Positions 1 through 8,053 of a stretch of 64,000 bases of DNA are shown here, piece by piece (positions within the stretch are counted from its first letter, which is position 1; each line of letters begins with the position of its first letter). The notes below the pieces were generated by a model that ran no database searches, was not told where the DNA came from, and saw only the letters and a program-made list of their open reading frames with translations. Made by a program: the position numbers and the translations under genes. This DNA is from UBA1672 sp050633325 (GTDB lineage: Bacteria; Pseudomonadota; Alphaproteobacteria; Micavibrionales; Micavibrionaceae). The stretch covers positions 124,001 through 188,000 of the forward strand of contig JBOEGH010000008.1 of NCBI GenBank assembly GCA_050633325.1, in the 5' to 3' direction.

Positions 1-1719
1 TGGGCGATCGAATAGTTCTTTGGGAACATGGTTGTTTAATACCTGCCTTAACAGCCATTTCCCTTTGCCATCACGTATCTTAACATCCACAGGTAATCTC
101 CAAACGTAATCATATATACGTGTGTCAAGAAGTGGTGCGCGCGCTTCTAAGCTTACTGCCATGCTGGCGCGGTCGACCTTGGTTAGGATATCTCCATTGA
201 GATATGATATTGTATCCCAGTACATCATATTTTCAGCAAAACTTAAGCCATCTATATGAAGTTCAGGGTCAACCAATGGAATTATTTCTTCTTTTCCATC
301 CTGTACAAATGTTTTCGGCGTTTTCCAGTGGCTTACAAGGCTTAAATAAACATCATTTTCGTTTGTTTTGTTTAGTATTCCTGCAAATTTATGCATATGT
401 GCGCCAAATTGCGGGCGTGATGGGCGTAATCTATCCCAAAATGATGGGGATACAGCACTTATAGCCTGTGAAAGAGGATTACGCAGGTTTGCAGGTATAT
501 TATTAACGGTTTTCCATGCTTTTGGTGCAGATATGTGGCGGTTATAACCACCTAACATTTCATCGCCGCCATCACCAGATAATGCCACCGTTACGTTATC
601 TCTGGCGAATTTTGATACAAGATAAGTTGGTATCGCAGATGTATCTGCAAAAGGCTCATCAAACATTGCCGGAATTTTTTCTACTACATCCAGTGCGTCT
701 TTTGCCTCAACATATAATTCATGGTGGTCTGTGCCAAGATGTGATGCGATTTCTTTTGCGTGTTCTGCCTCGTTAAACCCGTCTTCATTAAATCCGATTG
801 AATATGTTTTTATCGGTTTTATCGAGTTTTTTTGCATTAATGAAACAATGGACGAGCTATCTATACCGCCTGATAAAAATGCACCAAGTGGCACATCAGA
901 TACCATGCGATCTTTTACGCAGGTGCTTAGCAAATCTTCGAAATCATCTACAACATTTTCGTTATTTTCTATAGGATTTTGGCGCGCAGCAATTAAGGAG
1001 TCTTTATGACTCCAATAATTTTCGATAAATGGTTTTAAATCCTGACCACCGCGTAACATCCTAAGGTCAAGGGCGATCATGCTTCCTGCGGGAAGTTGCC
1101 ATACTTGTTGATATATACATAGTGGTGCAGGTACATAACCAAAACGCATATAAGATGTTAGTGATGCACGATCAATATCGCGTCTGAAATCGGGGTGCGC
1201 GCAAAGCGATTTTAGTTCAGAACCAAAGACAAGAGTTGATCCTGCCCAGCCAATGTAAAGAGGTTTTTTACCCATACGATCACGTACAAAATATAGTGCC
1301 TTGGCTTTACGATCCCAAATCGCAAAGGCAAACATGCCATTAATCTTTGGCAAGGTTTCTTCCAGTCCCCATTTTTCAATGGCGTGCAGTAATATTTCTG
1401 TGTCGCTGTTGCCTTTAAATTTTATTTTAGGATCCTCTTCAAGCTCACTACGTAGTGATTTGAAGTTATAAATCTCGCCATTATAGGTAATCATATAACG
1501 CGAAGATGAGGATTCCATAGGTTGGTGGCCGGATTCAGAAATATCCAAAATTGACAGTCTTCTATGTCCTAGTGCTAAAGGAAGGTCGGGGTCTTGCCAT
1601 ACATCACCGTTATCAGGCCCGCGTGTGGTTAATGTATTGTTCATGCGCGTTATAATATCGTGCAAACTTGCACGATCTGGCCTTGGGTCGAATGTATAAA
1701 GACCTGTTAATCCACACAT
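1..1719 (-). CDS. asnB: Asparagine synthetase (glutamine-hydrolysing), 3' end cut by window edge
   Basis: Converts aspartate to asparagine with ATP, using ammonia released from glutamine. The reading frame is open from 1719 down to base 1 (573 codons) with no stop, so the C-terminus lies outside the window. The start codon at 1719-1717 gives MCGLTG, which leaves Cys2 as the class II glutamine amidotransferase nucleophile once Met is removed. The N-terminal Ntn domain (RGPDNGD, GHRRLSILD, YNGEIYN) is followed by the synthetase domain with the PP-loop-type motif LSGGIDSS near residue 290 and LSGDGGDEMLGGY further on. AsnB proteins of this length are often found in surface-polysaccharide clusters, but the upstream neighbours here are uncharacterised, so either amino acid supply or sugar amidation is possible. 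Family assignment is firm; the specific role is not. Confidence 0.93.
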   Translation of the reverse strand, partial: MCGLTGLYTFDPRPDRASLHDIITRMNNTLTTRGPDNGDVWQDPDLPLALGHRRLSILDISESGHQPMESSSSRYMITYNGEIYNFKSLRSELEEDPKIKFKGNSDTEILLHAIEKWGLEETLPKINGMFAFAIWDRKAKALYFVRDRMGKKPLYIGWAGSTLVFGSELKSLCAHPDFRRDIDRASLTSYMRFGYVPAPLCIYQQVWQLPAGSMIALDLRMLRGGQDLKPFIENYWSHKDSLIAARQNPIENNENVVDDFEDLLSTCVKDRMVSDVPLGAFLSGGIDSSSIVSLMQKNSIKPIKTYSIGFNEDGFNEAEHAKEIASHLGTDHHELYVEAKDALDVVEKIPAMFDEPFADTSAIPTYLVSKFARDNVTVALSGDGGDEMLGGYNRHISAPKAWKTVNNIPANLRNPLSQAISAVSPSFWDRLRPSRPQFGAHMHKFAGILNKTNENDVYLSLVSHWKTPKTFVQDGKEEIIPLVDPELHIDGLSFAENMMYWDTISYLNGDILTKVDRASMAVSLEARAPLLDTRIYDYVWRLPVDVKIRDGKGKWLLRQVLNNHVPKELFDRP

Positions 1720-1796
1720 TATATTTTTCCATTTTACTTCTATGGTTACTATTGATAAATCATATAGAATATTACCTAAAGAGTGAAGACACACAT

Positions 1797-2072
1797 ATGA
1801 ATATAGAAGTTTTTGTATCACCCCAAGGGCACGCAGTTTTTACATGTCATGGAGAGTTTGAAAAAGAAATTGATCAAATTGTTCTTGATGGTCAAACGGG
1901 GATAATTACATTTACATTTAGGCCTGATTATGAAGAGTGGGAACCAAATTGTGTGTTGCATGAGGATATTTGCAATAAACTGCAAAATCAATTATTCTGC
2001 GCTATAGGTTATTTTAAGGATAACAAGTTAATCGCAAGCGAGTATGTAAGATTTGCATGTCGCATGCCGTAA
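1797..2072 (+). CDS. Uncharacterised 91-residue protein
   Basis: I do not recognise this protein. The open frame extends upstream to 1668, but the start at 1797 is chosen because a purine-rich stretch (GAGTGAAG, 1781-1788) lies just before it and because the longer version would overlap asnB on the other strand. The product (MNIEVFVSPQ...) has alternating hydrophobic residues suggesting beta strands, four cysteines, and no signal peptide or membrane segment. It is transcribed divergently from asnB and is followed after 34 bases by another uncharacterised gene, so the two may be co-transcribed. It could be a small cytoplasmic beta-rich protein; no function can be assigned. Confidence 0.6.
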   Translation: MNIEVFVSPQGHAVFTCHGEFEKEIDQIVLDGQTGIITFTFRPDYEEWEPNCVLHEDICNKLQNQLFCAIGYFKDNKLIASEYVRFACRMP

Positions 2073-2106
2073 ATAAAAATATAAGAAAATTAAAAAGGGT
2101 TATATT

Positions 2107-2670
2107 ATGTCTGCAACAGAAGCATCACCAGAAGTTTTACCGGAAGATCCGTCCATATCTGTTATTGCCACTATATCTAATGAAAACACAATTGTTCAAA
2201 CTGTTAATGATACAACAATTGCAAGCCTTGCCGGTGCGTCAAAGTTAGAAGCGTCTAACAGTGTTACCTCTGCTGCTCGTGCTAATGATCATATGGTTGC
2301 GCAAACAAATGAAGAAGGTATGGCATCACTAAGTTCTAATGATCAAGATTTTAAACAACATGATTCTGCTGCGCAAACTCATAACGTTTTAAGCCATAGC
2401 GCATCATCACAAGCGGATGAGGCAGGGGCAAAATCGGTTGCATTGGATCGTGTGGCAAATGTTCAAATTGCCGTAGCAGAAGTTGAAACACGTAAAGTGG
2501 TAGGTGAGCAAGAAATTCAAAACCGTACAGTTGCCGGCGTTCAAGCAGAAATGAAAGCAACAGGCGCGGTAATAGAAGAAGATGCAAGAAAAGCAGCAGG
2601 TGCAGAAAAAGACCTGGAGTCTGAATTGGTTGCAACCGCGGAAGTTACTTCTGATGCTCCGAAAATGTAG
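2107..2670 (+). CDS. Uncharacterised Ala/Glu/Val-rich acidic protein
   Basis: This 187-residue protein is not recognised. It starts with an ATG behind a good ribosome binding site (AAAAGGG, 7-base spacing). The sequence is low in complexity, rich in Ala, Glu, Val, Thr and Ser, with no Cys or Trp, no signal peptide and no membrane segment. The first 100 residues look disordered, while residues about 115-175 have a heptad-like Ala/Glu/Lys pattern (VQIAVAEVE, EEDARKAAGAEKDLE) that could form a helix or coiled coil. It lies 34 bases after the preceding small gene and ends 10 bases from the opposing FIST gene. The composition could belong to a scaffold or surface-associated protein, but nothing points to a specific role. 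Confidence 0.6.
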   Translation: MSATEASPEVLPEDPSISVIATISNENTIVQTVNDTTIASLAGASKLEASNSVTSAARANDHMVAQTNEEGMASLSSNDQDFKQHDSAAQTHNVLSHSASSQADEAGAKSVALDRVANVQIAVAEVETRKVVGEQEIQNRTVAGVQAEMKATGAVIEEDARKAAGAEKDLESELVATAEVTSDAPKM

Positions 2671-2680
2671 TTTTTACTTT

Positions 2681-3982
2681 TTAGAAAAATAATGTAAGAA
2701 CGCCCGTATATCCATAAAGACGGGCGTTGTTTATTTCACCGCCTGCGTAAAATCCTGATAAAGGTATATCGCCTATAATATCTTTTATCAGACATACTTC
2801 ATCTTCTGAAATATTGCCTTTTTCAGAAAATCCACGCGCAACACATGAAACATATATTGCGGCTTTTGGATCAAATGTTCCGCGTTCTGATTGAACACGT
2901 TTGCGTAGGTTTATAAGTGTGCGTGACAGGTCGGCTGATACGCTTGTTTCATCGCGCTCTACGAAGGTTATATGTTCACCGGTTAATATGTTTTCTGATA
3001 TTGATATTGATCCCTCATCTGCATCTATTCCGGTTATGTTTCTAACCATGAAATCATTTTGATCTGATTGTGAAAATGGTAATGCAACATGAACTTGTCC
3101 CTTAAACAAGCTGTTAAACTCTTTGGGGATTTGGTCACTTGTTTCTATCATTTTCAGGTCAGAGGTAAGTTCCTCAGGATTTTTCCCTAGCTTTTTGGTG
3201 GCCAGAATACGCAGATCATCCTGAAACACATCCAAGGCACGCTTATCATCAAGTTCTAATATCGTTAAATCGTCTGATTTAGTGATTGTGTGTCGCCCAC
3301 TGATAGGTGAGCAACCTTGGGACAGAGCCGTTGAAACTGGTACTGTGTCGGCGAAAAAGACACCACTTACTGCGTTCTCCCGTACAGCATTGGCAATTTG
3401 GTAATGTTGTGATCGTGATGACGTTAATCCGCCAACTATGAAGCTATTGGTTGTTCTTTCTAATTCGCGCAGAAATTCTTGGGGGTCGTCAGTAGCCATA
3501 GGATCACCATGAACAAGTGCCAGCATTGGATCGTTGCTCTCCAACCATTTCTTTACATCTGATTGTATTGGTAAGTCTGGCGTGTCGTCATCGTGTTCTT
3601 GTTCTTTATCTTCGCTGGGGAAAATGCAAAAACTATCTTCTGGAAAAGTCCCAACCATCGCGGATATTGCCGGCATATCTATATAAGACTGTTCGCACCC
3701 GATTACGCCCATTCCGACTGATCCAACCCAATTGTCTATTTTTAAAACCGATCTGAATAGGTGAAAAATGCTGGTCGCGTCATCGGCTAAATGGTCAGAT
3801 ATATATATAAACCCTATGTTAAAATCATCGGATTTATCGCGGATACTTTCTAATTGCTCTAGAACTTTTTTAGAGGTATCGCGCCAATCCTTTCCGCTTG
3901 CGCTGGTGCTTGCAAAGTTAGTGGATTTGAATATAGACATATAATAAGGCTTTGTATCTAAGGTTAAAATAAAGGAAGACAA
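2681..3982 (-). CDS. FIST N/C sensory-domain protein
   Basis: The 433-residue product has the layout of FIST proteins, which are thought to bind small ligands, possibly amino acids, and pass the signal to partner kinases or cyclases. The N-terminal half carries FNIGFIYISDHLADD and the glycine-rich WVGSVGMGVIG; the C-terminal part carries the typical VSCVARG, IPLSGFYAGGEI and GYTGVLTLF segments. There is no membrane segment, so it should be cytoplasmic, and no output domain is fused to it. Two starts are possible. TTG at 3982 has a strong Shine-Dalgarno (AAGGTGGG, 5 bases upstream) that also precedes the gene at 6815; ATG at 3940 has none. I therefore prefer TTG. It is divergent from lemA and no kinase gene is adjacent. 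Confidence 0.85.
   Translation of the reverse strand: MSSFILTLDTKPYYMSIFKSTNFASTSASGKDWRDTSKKVLEQLESIRDKSDDFNIGFIYISDHLADDATSIFHLFRSVLKIDNWVGSVGMGVIGCEQSYIDMPAISAMVGTFPEDSFCIFPSEDKEQEHDDDTPDLPIQSDVKKWLESNDPMLALVHGDPMATDDPQEFLRELERTTNSFIVGGLTSSRSQHYQIANAVRENAVSGVFFADTVPVSTALSQGCSPISGRHTITKSDDLTILELDDKRALDVFQDDLRILATKKLGKNPEELTSDLKMIETSDQIPKEFNSLFKGQVHVALPFSQSDQNDFMVRNITGIDADEGSISISENILTGEHITFVERDETSVSADLSRTLINLRKRVQSERGTFDPKAAIYVSCVARGFSEKGNISEDEVCLIKDIIGDIPLSGFYAGGEINNARLYGYTGVLTLFF
2699..2728 (-). terminator. Hairpin inside the 3' end of the FIST gene
   Basis: Perfect 9-base arms (AACGCCCGT at 2699-2707, ACGGGCGTT at 2720-2728) surround a 12-base loop. On the minus strand a T-rich tract follows, so it could act as a terminator whose stem also encodes the last residues of the FIST protein. 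It lies between converging genes. Confidence 0.45.
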
Positions 3983-4038
3983 ATTCCCACCTTACCTGTA
4001 AAATAGCGCAGCATATGCAATAGTGAAAGGGATAAATT

Positions 4039-4602
4039 ATGGACTCATGGGTTGGTTTAGGCATAGTTGCCGTAGTTATAGGGCTGTTTATATTACTTTA
4101 TAACCGTTTGGTTGCATTACGACAAACACGTGAGAATGCATTTTCTGATATAGATGTTCAATTGAAGCAACGCTATAATATTGTTCCCCAGTTGGTGGAA
4201 ACGGTTAAGGGATATGCATCACATGAAAAAGAGACTTTCGAAAATGTGACAAATGCTCGTGCTCAGGTAGGTGCAGCCAAAGGCGCAACTGGTGAGCGTG
4301 TTGCCGCGGAAAATGTTCTTGGTGGTGCTTTGATGGGGTTATTGGCGGTATCGGAAAATTATCCTGACCTAAAGGCTGACCAGAACTTTCAAAAATTAAT
4401 GGATGAGTTATCAGATATTGAAAATAAAATATCTGCTGCACGTCGTTTCTTTAATAATGCTACCGCAGAATATAATACTGCTGCTCAACAGTTCCCTGCA
4501 GTTATCGTTGCGAATATGTTTGGATTTTCTCAAGAAGAGTTCTTTGAGCTGGACGAAGCAGAAGCCGCAGCGGTACAAAAAGCTCCGGAAGTAAAATTCT
4601 AA
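4039..4602 (+). CDS. lemA: LemA family membrane-anchored protein
   Basis: LemA proteins are small membrane-anchored helical-bundle proteins of unclear function, often encoded next to M48 proteases or TPM-domain proteins. The 187-residue product has one N-terminal membrane helix (about residues 5-22, LGIVAVVIGLFILLYNRL), then the family signatures AFSDIDVQLKQRYNIVPQLV, YASHEKETFENVTNAR and, near the end, RRFFNNATAEYNTAAQQFPA followed by MFGF. The start has a good ribosome binding site (AAAGGG, 7 bases). Its stop overlaps the start of the next gene by one base (TAATG), so the three genes lemA, the secreted protein and the M48 protease form one operon. Length and motifs are normal for the family. 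Confidence 0.93.
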   Translation: MDSWVGLGIVAVVIGLFILLYNRLVALRQTRENAFSDIDVQLKQRYNIVPQLVETVKGYASHEKETFENVTNARAQVGAAKGATGERVAAENVLGGALMGLLAVSENYPDLKADQNFQKLMDELSDIENKISAARRFFNNATAEYNTAAQQFPAVIVANMFGFSQEEFFELDEAEAAAVQKAPEVKF

Positions 4603-5168
4603 TGAACAATGCTTTGTGTATTGCGCTATGCTGTTTATTTATTGCCGTAACGGTCGGTAATGTGAGGGCAGACAGCGCAAATATTCAAAATGAAAGAGCA
4701 AAGATATCAGTAAATATTTTTGCCAAACATTGTTTCGTTACATTAGGTAATCATGAAAAGGTGATTTCCTTAATGAAGCAGCCATTTGTAGAGTTTGAAG
4801 ACAAGAAAAAACGCGAAACTTTCTTGGAGTTGGTTAGGGCTGAAGCCGGTAAAGTTTGGGCTTTTAATTCCAAAAAAGGTAATTTTATTTTGATATCAGA
4901 GCCAAATGACAAATGTCATGTTATTCCGCAAAAGGCAGGTGATAAAGAATTGCACGGATTTATTAGTGACTTGGCAAAAGCTTCTGGAAACAATCTGCCG
5001 CACCATAATGTGGTATATTCACAAGAAACCAAAGATGGGCTTGATAAATCTTATATTGATGTTGCAGCAAAGGTGGATGGATATAAGATGTTGTATGTCG
5101 TGGCTACAACAATGCCTAATCCGCCATCTAATAAACCTTCCGCAATTATATCATTAATCCCAAGGTAA
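4602..5168 (+). CDS. Uncharacterised secreted protein in the LemA/M48 operon
   Basis: The 188-residue product begins with a clear Sec signal peptide (hydrophobic core about residues 5-20, likely cleavage after VRA at about 24). The mature part has two cysteines, in KHCFVT and NDKCHVI, that could form a disulfide in the periplasm. I do not recognise the family. The gene starts within the lemA stop codon and ends 5 bases before the M48 protease gene, so translation of the three is probably coupled. The position suggests an envelope partner or substrate of LemA or of the protease, which is inference only. Confidence 0.75.
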   Translation: MNNALCIALCCLFIAVTVGNVRADSANIQNERAKISVNIFAKHCFVTLGNHEKVISLMKQPFVEFEDKKKRETFLELVRAEAGKVWAFNSKKGNFILISEPNDKCHVIPQKAGDKELHGFISDLAKASGNNLPHHNVVYSQETKDGLDKSYIDVAAKVDGYKMLYVVATTMPNPPSNKPSAIISLIPR

Positions 5169-5173
5169 ATATT

Positions 5174-6304
5174 ATGAGCACGGCGATAGGTCTTTCAACA
5201 CATATATGGAATAACAACATTAAGTGCATTTTATTGTTGGCGTTTTATCCTGTTTTAATCATGGGTGTCTTTTGGCTAATTGCGTTTGCCATTGGATTTT
5301 CAATGTTGCGTGAAGGTATTACAAATGTTCATCGCACTTATTATGGCTCTACTGAAAATTTGTTGAAACAAGGCGCGGCAGAACCATCTTTGGATTTTTC
5401 ACATTCTATGAGTTTTGCAAATAATCTTGCGATTGAGTTTTGGCCATTAATATTAACAGCCGTATCAATTTGGTTTATGATATCATGGTTTTTTAATACC
5501 CGCATGATACGTAAACTATCCAGATCACATCCTGTATCGCGCAATGAAGAACCGGAATTATACAATCTGGTTGAGAATTTATGCATCGCGCAAGGCATGA
5601 CAATGCCACATTTGGAAATTATTGAAACACATGCACGTAATGCCTTTGCTAGTGGTGTTACTGAGTCTAATTTTGCCGTGACAGTAACGCGCGGACTGAT
5701 GAACAGCTTGGACAAGGATGAGTTAGAGGGCGTTGTTGCCCATGAATTAACCCATATCCAAAACCGTGATGTTCGGCTTTTAATTGTTTGTGTCATTTTT
5801 ACCGGTTTGTTTGGTTTTCTATCTCAAATGGTGTGGAGCACATTTCGTTATAATACTTTCTATTCCAGACGCAGTGATCGCAATGGTCTTGCTGGTATCT
5901 TGGTGATGCTGTTAATAGGGGTTATATTATGGCTTGGCTATATGGCAACATTGTTATTGAGGTTTTCTTTATCACGTAGGCGCGAATATATGGCGGATGC
6001 GGGTGCGATTGAAATGACCAAAAATCCTGACGCGATGATGCGTGCGCTATTACGTATTTCCGGTCGTGACCGTATTCCGCAAGGTACTGATGATATTGCG
6101 ATGATGTGTATTGAAAACCATGTTCCTTTTATGGGTATGTTTGCGACGCACCCGCCAATTGATAGACGTATTCAGGCGATATCAGAGGTGACAAATACCC
6201 CAATTCCAGAGGTATCAAGCTTGCCACCAATTAATAAGGAAAAAAGAATTTCATCTAAAGATGAGAGGAAAAATCCTTGGCTTATACGTAATAGAAGGCA
6301 GTGA
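5174..6304 (+). CDS. M48 family membrane metallopeptidase (HtpX-like)
   Basis: A zinc-dependent inner-membrane protease. The 376-residue product has membrane segments near the N-terminus (about residues 20-42 and 88-108) and two more after the active site (about 205-225 and 240-262). The catalytic zinc motif HELTH is at about residues 190-194 (VVAHELTHIQNRD), and the third zinc ligand is expected in the RRREYMADAGAIEM segment. The arrangement matches HtpX-like M48B proteases, though this protein is longer than E. coli HtpX because of an extended N-terminus and a basic C-terminal tail. It is the last gene of the lemA operon; lemA next to M48 proteases is a known association. Likely role: turnover of damaged or unassembled membrane proteins. 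Confidence 0.9.
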   Translation: MSTAIGLSTHIWNNNIKCILLLAFYPVLIMGVFWLIAFAIGFSMLREGITNVHRTYYGSTENLLKQGAAEPSLDFSHSMSFANNLAIEFWPLILTAVSIWFMISWFFNTRMIRKLSRSHPVSRNEEPELYNLVENLCIAQGMTMPHLEIIETHARNAFASGVTESNFAVTVTRGLMNSLDKDELEGVVAHELTHIQNRDVRLLIVCVIFTGLFGFLSQMVWSTFRYNTFYSRRSDRNGLAGILVMLLIGVILWLGYMATLLLRFSLSRRREYMADAGAIEMTKNPDAMMRALLRISGRDRIPQGTDDIAMMCIENHVPFMGMFATHPPIDRRIQAISEVTNTPIPEVSSLPPINKEKRISSKDERKNPWLIRNRRQ

Positions 6305-6308
6305 AGGC

Positions 6309-6815
6309 TTAAAGGTTATTGCCTTCAAACTCTATTTCTCTATTACTTTGTATTTCTTTTAATTCTGACGTTATGTTTTGGGCTTGTTGAATTTGGTTGT
6401 CGCTTAATATTTGTGCATCTTTTAGCGCTGCAATTACCATTTCAGGGTTAGTATCGTCAAATTGGAAAATATATCCGCTATCGCTAAATTCCTGTTTCCA
6501 AGGCACAGGTGATGAAGCATCTTGTAGCGCCTTATTTTGAATCATGTGATCCAGTGCTTTTGCATATGGCCCGTTTTCATCAGCTGAATGTGCGCTTATT
6601 GTGTACTTTCCATTTTCATCTTGCGCCGTGGGCGCACGGTAAATGATTGTTAGTGAATCATTGTCATGCTCTGTATCTGACCCGTTCATATCTAATGTTG
6701 ATACATAAACACCTTGTCTATTCCCGTCCGCCGCGAATATTTCACTTTTAATGCTTAGATCATTAGTTACTGTAACTTTGCTAGTATCGTTAAAATACGA
6801 ATCTATATGAGACAA
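6309..6815 (-). CDS. Uncharacterised acidic protein with TTG start
   Basis: The 168-residue product is not recognised. It is acidic, lacks a signal peptide, membrane segment and cysteines, and looks soluble. The C-terminal third (PEMVIAALKDAQILSDNQIQ) is predicted helical. No usable ATG exists near the start; TTG at 6815-6813 has a strong ribosome binding site (AAGGGTGG) at the same distance and in nearly the same sequence context as the FIST gene start at 3982, which supports both. It ends 4 bases from the M48 gene on the opposite strand. The shared start element may mean that it and the FIST gene are translated or regulated alike. Confidence 0.65.
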   Translation of the reverse strand: MSHIDSYFNDTSKVTVTNDLSIKSEIFAADGNRQGVYVSTLDMNGSDTEHDNDSLTIIYRAPTAQDENGKYTISAHSADENGPYAKALDHMIQNKALQDASSPVPWKQEFSDSGYIFQFDDTNPEMVIAALKDAQILSDNQIQQAQNITSELKEIQSNREIEFEGNNL

Positions 6816-6928
6816 ATTACCACCCTTGCTTATAATTTTTTGTTCTTATTATTTTTACTGAAAATATATTAGGTAAAATAAAAATGTGTGTCCATATAAA
6901 AACAGTTTTTATTGAAAATGAAAAATTT

Positions 6929-6957
6929 TCGTAAGAACCTTTGAATTCTGCTATAAT
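6929..6957 (+). promoter_or_regulatory. Probable promoter of the Bax-inhibitor-1 gene
   Basis: A consensus -10 hexamer TATAAT at 6952-6957 lies 50 bases before the start codon. The matching -35 position (around 6929-6934) is poor, so the promoter may be weak or activated. A small inverted repeat (GAAAA...TTTTC) lies just upstream. Confidence 0.45.
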
Positions 6958-7007
6958 ACGAGTTATAAGGATGAATATATTAATTAATATTTTTTGGAGA
7001 AATTAAA

Positions 7008-7709
7008 ATGCAAACAGATCAATTTTCAAGTGCGTCGGGGCGTACGCAAGAAATAGATGCAGGTCTACGCGCCCACATGCTTACAGTATATAACCGCATG
7101 ACAATGGGGGTTTTGATTACTGCTATTGTTGCATGGGTAGTTAGCAGCTCTCCTGAGTTGATGATGTTGCTTCTGGGTGGCCCACAAAAATACATCGTGA
7201 TGCTTGCACCAATAGCAATTGTTTGGTTCGGCTTTAATCCGGCATCAATGTCATCTGGCAAGCTTAAGCTTATGTTTGTTGGGGTTAGCGTTCTTTACGG
7301 TATCAGCTTCTCTGCGATTGCTCTTGCCTATGCCGGTGCTGATATTGCGCGTGCGTTCTTTATTACTTCTGCGATGTTCGCATCGTTGAGTATTTACGGA
7401 TATACAACTAAGAGAGATCTTGCGCCAATGGCTAAGTTCTTGTTCATGGCTGTAATTGGCCTTGTTTTAGTCGGATTAGCAGGTCTATTTGTTCAATATT
7501 CAAGCATGATGCAAATGGGCATTAGCGCAATTAGCGTGTTTATATTTGCTGGTATTACTGCGTGGGAAACACAAAATACGAAAAGAATGTACAACCCTGC
7601 AAATGGTGATGAAATTAACAGCCGTATGGCATGGTCAGCAGCACTTAGCCTGTATATCAGCTTCGTGGTTATGTTTACTCATATTCTACAATTGATGAGT
7701 AACCGTTAA
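7008..7709 (+). CDS. Bax inhibitor-1 / YccA family membrane protein
   Basis: A 233-residue polytopic inner-membrane protein with seven predicted helices covering residues about 30 to 230. Features of the family include the N-terminal LRAHMLTVYNRMTMGVLITA, the central YGISFSAIALAYAGADIARAF, FFITSAMFASLSIYGYTTKRDL and the late TAWETQNTKRMY. Bacterial relatives (YccA) interact with the FtsH protease, and some conduct calcium in a pH-dependent way. The start has a good ribosome binding site (GGAG, 8 bases). The gene stands alone, with its own promoter-like sequence upstream and a strong terminator downstream. Two M48 proteases in this window could be functional neighbours in membrane quality control, but there is no operon link. 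Confidence 0.95.
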   Translation: MQTDQFSSASGRTQEIDAGLRAHMLTVYNRMTMGVLITAIVAWVVSSSPELMMLLLGGPQKYIVMLAPIAIVWFGFNPASMSSGKLKLMFVGVSVLYGISFSAIALAYAGADIARAFFITSAMFASLSIYGYTTKRDLAPMAKFLFMAVIGLVLVGLAGLFVQYSSMMQMGISAISVFIFAGITAWETQNTKRMYNPANGDEINSRMAWSAALSLYISFVVMFTHILQLMSNR

Positions 7710-7731
7710 GTCATATAAATAAAATCAATTA

Positions 7732-7766
7732 AAAAGCCCTGCATCTAATCGTGCGGGGCTTTTTTA
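7732..7766 (+). terminator. Rho-independent terminator after the Bax-inhibitor-1 gene
   Basis: Stem AGCCCTGCA / TGCGGGGCT (one G-T pair) with a loop of about 8 bases, followed by a run of six T's. It separates the gene from tRNA-Ala. Confidence 0.9.
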
Positions 7767-7770
7767 TGAC

Positions 7771-7799
7771 TTGAAAAATAACGCATAACCTATTATTGA
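7771..7799 (+). promoter_or_regulatory. Probable tRNA-Ala promoter
   Basis: TTGAAA (7771-7776) and TATTGA (7794-7799) are separated by 17 bases and end 19 bases before the mature tRNA start. The spacing is ideal; the -10 is imperfect. Confidence 0.45.
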
Positions 7800-7818
7800 T
7801 ATTCTCACCTTTTAAAAA

Positions 7819-7894
7819 GGGTCCTTAGCTCAGCTGGGAGAGCGCTTCGCTGGCAGCGAAGAGGTCAGCGGTTCGATCCCGCTAGGATCCACCA
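7819..7894 (+). tRNA. tRNA-Ala (anticodon GGC), CCA encoded
   Basis: A complete 76-base cloverleaf. The acceptor arm GGGTCCT pairs with AGGATCC (one G-U pair), the D arm is GCTC/GAGC, the anticodon arm CTTCG/CGAAG encloses loop CTGGCAG with anticodon GGC, and the T arm AGCGG/CCGCT encloses TTCGATC. The 3' ACCA is encoded. Anticodon GGC reads GCC and GCU alanine codons. No integrated element is seen next to its 3' end; the following 159 bases to 8053 hold nothing I recognise. Confidence 0.97.
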
Positions 7895-8053
7895 ATTCAC
7901 TATTTGACTCTTTCAAGCTTACCACCAGCAGCGCCTAGATTTTTTTTGCAAGAGGGATGTAGCGGAAGAGCGCGGCATATAACCTTGCCAAGTTGTGCGT
8001 ATGTAATAAGATAGATTCTTGCGTTTCATCTTAACTCTGTTCTTTTGTATGGT

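Noticed and set aside
2351..2635. Minus-strand ORF over the Ala/Glu-rich gene
   Set aside because: Leu-rich reverse reading of GA-rich codons, no ribosome binding site; an antisense artefact.
7819..8053. Integration site for a mobile element at the tRNA 3' end
   Set aside because: No integrase and no repeat of the tRNA 3' end are seen; the following genes are an ordinary two-component system.
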